Part shown: piece after piece, positions 14,482 through 18,536 of the stretch | Position numbering within the stretch: the first letter of the stretch is position 1 | How the letters are laid out: every line of letters begins with the position of its first letter | NCBI GenBank assembly: GCA_964564735.1 | Contig: CAZMCH010000083.1 | Coordinates: forward strand, 1-18,536 | Direction of reading: 5' to 3' | Source of the DNA: CAZMCH01 sp964564735 | GTDB lineage: Bacteria > Poribacteria > DTPJ01 | Length of the DNA stretch: 18,536 nucleotides | Notes under the pieces: generated by a model | The model's database searches: none | The model's input: only the letters and a program-made list of their open reading frames with translations | Told to the model about the DNA's origin: nothing | Position numbers and translations under genes: made by a program

Positions 14482-14515
14482 AGATAAGGTATTAAATTAT
14501 TGGGAGGGTTACAAA

Positions 14516-16999
14516 ATGAGGTCGACTCCATGGTTGGTATTATTAATATTTATATTATCCAGCACTATTTATGCTCAAGAAGGAATCAAAGTTCATCCCC
14601 AAAAAGTAGCTATAGCAGTAAGAATTAATCCTGAAATACCAAAAATTGATGGCGTTCTCGATGATGAAATCTGGCACAAAACCCCATCTTCAGGAGGATT
14701 TGCGCAAAGGTTTCCCAAAGAAGGCGAATCACCATCAGAAGAAACAAAGATTCAAATAGTATATGACGATGAAGCAATATATATCGGAATAACTTGTTAT
14801 GATAAAGAACCAGACAAAATAGTTGCACGTATGGCACGCAGAGATGGATGGGTAGAATCAGATTTTGTTTCTGTTAATCTCGACACCTATCATGATCATA
14901 AAACAGGAAATTGGTTTTGTGTTAATGCAGGAGGAGTATTAAATGATGGGCAGATGTATAATGATGGTTGGGAGGACAGCAACTGGAATGGAGTTTGGGA
15001 AGCAAAGACATCAATAAACAAAGATGGCTGGTGCGCCGAATATAGAATTCCCTATCATGTTTTGCGTTTTGGCAAGAAAGATGAGTATGTTTGGGGAATG
15101 AATGTTCTTAGAAGAATATGCAGAAAAGACGAGATGGCTCAGTGGGTGTTAGTTGGTGAAAAAGATAATGGATGGATCTCAAATTTTGGTCATATAGAAG
15201 GAATTAAGGGAATAAATCCGCCTAATCACTTAGAATTTTCCCCATTTGCTGTCGGAAGTTCCACAATCAAGTCGGATACAGACAAAACTGATCTTTTTTC
15301 ATCAGCAGGTCTGGATATGCGCTATGGGATAACATCAAATATATCTCTTAATGCAACTTTTAATCCAGATTTTGGGCAGGTTGAGTCAGACCCAGCAGAG
15401 CTAAATCTTTCGGCTTTTGAAACTTATTTAAAAGAAAAACGCCCTTTCTTTATAGAAGGAAACACGATATTTTCATCACCAAGTCCTGAAATGCCCTGTT
15501 CTGCAAGAACGCCCAATCTTTTTTATTCAAGACGCATAGGCAAACAACCCGGATATTTTTCTATACCTGACAATAGCACGGTCATAAAACAACCAAACTC
15601 AACAACAATATTGGGTGCGGTTAAGCTATCAGGAAAAACCGATCATAAAACAGCTTTTGGAATAATTAATGCAGTTACATCCAGTGAATATGCAGAGATT
15701 GAAAGAAGATATTTCGATCCAATAACAAATAGCGAAAAGACAAAACGTGAAGAATTTCGAATTGAACCGATAACTAATTTTTTTGTAGGCAGAATCCAGC
15801 AGGATATTCTAAAAAAATCCAGCGTTGGTGCAACAATAACCGCTGTAAATCGTGATGATGCTTCGCCTGCTTATAGCGGGGATATTGATGCAAATTTTAA
15901 GTTTGGAAAGCATGATTATAACTTATATACGAGATTATCAGGTAGCCAAACTGGTGAATCAAACAATCGAAAAAATGGATATGATGCGTTTGTTTATCTC
16001 TCAAAATGGTCAGGGGTGTTTGGTGGTCAGTTTTTCGTTAATGCAAGGTCGCCAGAATTTAATGTAAATGATCTAGGCTTTATGGATAGGGCAGATATAA
16101 TTCACAGTGGACTCCATCTTCAAGCACAAAGCGAAAAACCTTATTGGATAACACAAGAATCCAGCGCAAATTTCAATATGTGGTCAGGATGGAATTATGA
16201 TGGGATAAATATTAGAAAAGGCATTAATTTTAATACTTGGAGTGAACTCAAAAGCCCATCTCCAATTAGATTTTACTTTGCTGGGATAGGTAGAGAATTT
16301 GAGGCTTTTGATGATATGGGAACACGTGGAGGACCTTTGATGATTAATCCATCTCATATCTGGTATGAATTCGGAACAGGAACAGATGGACGAAGGTTTA
16401 TAAGTTTTGAGTTATTTGGTGGTGGAATGCGCGATGATAAGGGAAGAAACTCACATTTTGGATTTCATTTGGGCATGAATATAAATTTGGCATCTAGGGT
16501 GCAACTTGGATTCGGTCCCGGCTATAATTTTGGGACTAATTTTGCTCAGTGGATAAAGAACGTTGATTCGAATGGTGATGGGAAAAACGATCACTATGTT
16601 TTCGGCAAATTAAAAGACCAAGTTATTGACTTTACAACAAGGCTTGACATATCATTTACAACAAATGCAAGCCTCCAGTTATATTTACAGCCATTTATGG
16701 CAGTTGGTAATTATAGTAATTTCAAGGAACTTGCCCGACCAGAATCTTATGAGTTTATTACATATTCAGACATGGATTATAATCCTGATTTTCACACTCG
16801 TTCTCTGAAAAGCAACGCTGTTTTTAGATGGGAGTATAAACCCGGAAGCATTTTATTTCTAGTTTGGTCGCAATCAAGAGGAGCATACTTTAATGATAAT
16901 GAGCCATCTATTAATGCTTTTAGTGATATAAAAGGTGGTTTCTCTGATAAAGGCGAAAATGTCTTCCTTGCCAAACTTAGTTATTGGCTAGGAGTATAG
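14516..16999 (+). CDS. DUF5916 outer-membrane protein with N-terminal CBM9/DOMON-like domain
   Basis: An 827-residue exported protein. The ATG at 14516 is chosen because GGGAGGG (14502-14508) is 7 bases away and it gives a clean signal peptide (MRSTPWLVLLIFILSSTIYA); an upstream in-frame GTG at 14477 would bury it. Residues 38-220 look like a family-9 carbohydrate-binding/DOMON beta-sandwich: KIDGVLDDEIW (43-53), VYDDEAIYIGI, and an INKDGWCAEYRIPYHVLRF end. The rest is DUF5916, a predicted beta-barrel; its hallmark NATFNPDFGQVESDP to EKRPFFIEG spans about 279-314. A calcium-loop-like DSNGDGKND lies at 684-692. The C-terminus, KLSYWLGV, is a typical last barrel strand. The substrate is unknown. 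A strong hairpin follows the stop, so it is probably transcribed alone. Confidence 0.88.
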   Translation: MRSTPWLVLLIFILSSTIYAQEGIKVHPQKVAIAVRINPEIPKIDGVLDDEIWHKTPSSGGFAQRFPKEGESPSEETKIQIVYDDEAIYIGITCYDKEPDKIVARMARRDGWVESDFVSVNLDTYHDHKTGNWFCVNAGGVLNDGQMYNDGWEDSNWNGVWEAKTSINKDGWCAEYRIPYHVLRFGKKDEYVWGMNVLRRICRKDEMAQWVLVGEKDNGWISNFGHIEGIKGINPPNHLEFSPFAVGSSTIKSDTDKTDLFSSAGLDMRYGITSNISLNATFNPDFGQVESDPAELNLSAFETYLKEKRPFFIEGNTIFSSPSPEMPCSARTPNLFYSRRIGKQPGYFSIPDNSTVIKQPNSTTILGAVKLSGKTDHKTAFGIINAVTSSEYAEIERRYFDPITNSEKTKREEFRIEPITNFFVGRIQQDILKKSSVGATITAVNRDDASPAYSGDIDANFKFGKHDYNLYTRLSGSQTGESNNRKNGYDAFVYLSKWSGVFGGQFFVNARSPEFNVNDLGFMDRADIIHSGLHLQAQSEKPYWITQESSANFNMWSGWNYDGINIRKGINFNTWSELKSPSPIRFYFAGIGREFEAFDDMGTRGGPLMINPSHIWYEFGTGTDGRRFISFELFGGGMRDDKGRNSHFGFHLGMNINLASRVQLGFGPGYNFGTNFAQWIKNVDSNGDGKNDHYVFGKLKDQVIDFTTRLDISFTTNASLQLYLQPFMAVGNYSNFKELARPESYEFITYSDMDYNPDFHTRSLKSNAVFRWEYKPGSILFLVWSQSRGAYFNDNEPSINAFSDIKGGFSDKGENVFLAKLSYWLGV

Positions 17000-17019
17000 G
17001 TTTTCCAAAAATTAAGACA

Positions 17020-17050
17020 ATAGCCCAATTTTTTTAAAAAATTGGGCTAT
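17020..17050. terminator. Strong palindromic terminator after the DUF5916 gene
   Basis: ATAGCCCAATTTTTT pairs with AAAAAATTGGGCTAT over 15 bases, with only one unmatched T in the centre, so the real hairpin has a small A/T loop. The inner A and T runs give a U-rich arm in either direction, and it lies between the plus-strand DUF5916 gene (stop at 16999) and the end of a minus-strand remnant gene at 17059. A bidirectional terminator is the likely role. Confidence 0.75.
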
Positions 17051-17058
17051 AATATTTA

Positions 17059-17673
17059 TTATTGAAATACTAACGTTCCACCTATACCATCTTCTCTTGC
17101 CCTTATCAAAATAGTTCCCTTAATACGATAGGGGAGGTCTGGATCAACAGTGCTTTGATCTACGGATGATATGCGTTGTCCTCCGCTTTTGCCACATTTA
17201 TCTATGATTCTAATTATGTTATAGTCATAATTGTTATTTTGGAATGGCGCATCACCCCACTAGCAGTAAAAGTTTAAACTAGATTTCCCTTGCTATCAGT
17301 CTTTTTCAGGTTGAAGTCATAATATACTATCAATTGATCATAAAGACTAAACTGAAATACATAGTCAGAATGGCTTTTTAAAAGACCTCTCATATTTAGG
17401 TTCACTGCCATCTGAAATAAATTGGATTAAAGTCACTCTCATTATATAAGACACCAGAAAAGGAAAAATCACCTAATAAAAATGAAATTTTTTTATTTTT
17501 TGTTGCCCAATAATTTAGGATAGATACTGGCATCTCGGAACTCTTGACAATATATCCCTTTTGTGTTACTTTGATTTCACATAAATAGAGCATTTAGGAG
17601 CGTTTACTTTTTTATGAAGAGAAACATTTAATTTCACAAATAAAGAATTATTACAAAGTGCTATAAAAGGAGT
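17059..17673 (-). pseudogene. Decayed minus-strand gene with several frameshifts and a stop
   Basis: Coding-like peptide runs through the minus strand in successive frames: about 17673-17580 (contains NNSLFVKLNVSLHKKVNAP), 17593-17402 (CEIKVTQKGYIVKSSEM, then SILNYWATKNKKISF), a short SDGSEPKYERSFKKPF piece near 17415-17370, then DYVFQFSLYDQLIVYYDFNL to about 17285. The last piece, with an in-frame TAG just before WGDAPFQ, runs to a TAA at 17059 (contains RIIDKCGKSGGQRIS and DLPYRIKGTILIRAREDG). At least three shifts and one stop are needed. I recognise no family; alternating polar-hydrophobic strands suggest an exported beta-rich protein. The 5' end is undefined and runs into the leader of the glycyl radical enzyme gene. 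Poor local sequence quality is an alternative, but true decay fits better given the number of lesions. Confidence 0.6.
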
Positions 17674-17681
17674 TTATTAGG

Positions 17682-18536
17682 ATGATCACACTAGACGAAA
17701 AGATGATAACTTATCAAGAACGAATAGATGCCCTGAAAGAGACTAAAATAGAACACACTGCGCTGAAAATGAAGCAGAGAGGATATTTTGATATTGACGA
17801 TCATGGATGTATACCTTGGTTTGAGCCGATACCTTTTAAGGCAAAGCCTAGCCATCCATCAGGCGGGTGTTATGGCGCAAGGGCTATCGGTGAGAGCTTC
17901 AAAGCATGGCTCGAGGTTCATCCTACCTATATTCATCCTATGAGTGCGCTTGCAGGGGCATGGATTACAGGACCTCCGGGCGTTGGTGGATGGAAGCCGG
18001 AGGATAGCCCAAAGCATTTATTTTCATTACACCAAAAATATAATATACAATCAACTGGTATCGGCGCAATGAACCATTTTGGTCCTGATATGAAAATAGG
18101 GCTTGATCTTGGTTGGGGTGGATTATTAAATAAAATACGCTATTATCGCGAACTAAACAGACCTACTGATACATCTTTTTATGATGGTGAAGAAGCCCTT
18201 GTTTTGGGAATACAAGCTTGGATCAGGAATCATATTAACAAAGCAAGAGAAATGGCTGATGAAGAAGATAATCCACAAATAAGAGAAAATCTCATTGAAA
18301 TAGCTGAAATGAACGAATGGCTTATTGATAATCCACCTAGAACGCTAAGAGAGGCGTGTCAATTCCTAGCGTGGTTTCAGTCCGTTGATCGCATGTGGGC
18401 GGCTGGCGGGGCTATGTGTCAGCTTGATGAGTTATTAAGACCATATTACGAAGCTGATAAGAAATCAGGCATAATTGAAGATGATGAGGAAGTTGTTTGG
18501 TATATAGCAAGTCTTTTCTTTAATGATACGCATTAT
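17682..18536 (+). CDS. Glycyl radical enzyme, pyruvate formate-lyase-like family, N-terminal part
   Basis: The first 285 residues of a gene cut by the window end. The ATG at 17682 has AAAAGGAG (17665-17672) 9 bases upstream. The segments HPSGGCYGARAIGESFKAWL, EVHPTYIHPMSALAGAW, IGLDLGWGGLLNKIRYYREL and FYDGEEALVLGIQAWI match, from memory, a family annotated as pyruvate formate-lyase-like in Planctomycetes, Lentisphaerae and Poribacteria-type genomes. Glycyl radical enzymes use an oxygen-sensitive backbone radical to break C-C, C-N or C-O bonds and need an activating radical-SAM enzyme. The active-site Cys, the glycyl loop and any activase gene are beyond the window, so the substrate cannot be named. 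A full protein would be about 750-850 residues. Confidence 0.85.
   Translation, partial: MITLDEKMITYQERIDALKETKIEHTALKMKQRGYFDIDDHGCIPWFEPIPFKAKPSHPSGGCYGARAIGESFKAWLEVHPTYIHPMSALAGAWITGPPGVGGWKPEDSPKHLFSLHQKYNIQSTGIGAMNHFGPDMKIGLDLGWGGLLNKIRYYRELNRPTDTSFYDGEEALVLGIQAWIRNHINKAREMADEEDNPQIRENLIEIAEMNEWLIDNPPRTLREACQFLAWFQSVDRMWAAGGAMCQLDELLRPYYEADKKSGIIEDDEEVVWYIASLFFNDTHY

Noticed and set aside
14477..14515. N-terminal extension of the DUF5916 protein from a GTG start
   Set aside because: It would hide the signal peptide, has no ribosome site, and lies in the right arm of the inverted repeat; the ATG at 14516 has GGGAGGG correctly spaced.
17059..17593. Intact 63-residue minus-strand gene at 17402-17593
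   Set aside because: Coding sense continues in other frames on both sides, so this is one fragment of a larger broken gene.

Overview
The window is AT-rich DNA (clearly below 40% GC by eye) from an anaerobic, diderm, probably uncultured bacterium. Three things point to anaerobic life: a glycyl radical enzyme, a membrane protein with many iron-sulfur clusters, and an Fe-S base-excision glycosylase. Three things point to an outer membrane: a DUF5916 beta-barrel with a signal peptide, a lipoprotein, and a Tat substrate. The gene set resembles what is seen in Poribacteria/KSB1/Planctomycetes-like metagenome bins, but I cannot place the phylum from this sequence. No rRNA, tRNA, CRISPR array or transposase was seen.

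Layout. (1) 1-226 is non-coding, with a long imperfect palindrome and a terminator-like hairpin. (2) 227-4270 encodes a 1347-residue P-loop ATPase of the DUF6079/PglY-like (phage-resistance) type, followed by a doubtful 57-codon reading frame. (3) 4471-8766 looks like one operon: a DUF6599 lipoprotein, a PIN-domain toxin-like protein with a small downstream partner, a Tat-exported DUF362 protein, and a 539-residue fusion of NapH-like and NapG-like ferredoxin proteins. (4) 8801-11089 is a two-gene restriction-modification candidate: a SPPY-type DNA methyltransferase and an unrecognised protein with a possible nuclease core. (5) On the minus strand, 13601 down to 11140 is a three-gene operon with a strong sigma70-type promoter: two amidohydrolase-2 family proteins, then endonuclease III. 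(6) 13845-14271 is a frameshifted PD-(D/E)XK nuclease gene. (7) 14272-14515 holds a mini-ORF with a near-perfect Shine-Dalgarno and a 12-bp inverted repeat. (8) 14516-16999 encodes a DUF5916 outer-membrane protein, closed by a strong hairpin. (9) 17059-17673 (minus) is a badly decayed gene. (10) 17682 to the end is the start of a glycyl radical enzyme.

How the genes may work together. The DUF6599, DUF362 and NapH-NapG genes could form an envelope electron-transfer module: lipoprotein and Tat-exported parts at the membrane face, and a membrane-anchored chain of Fe-S clusters taking electrons from quinol. No terminal reductase is present. The DUF6079 ATPase, methyltransferase/nuclease pair, PIN pair and broken nuclease gene give the region a defence-island flavour, but the defence genes are interleaved with metabolic genes. 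The two amidohydrolases and the glycyl radical enzyme suggest catabolism of unusual organic acids or aromatic compounds; this is inference only.
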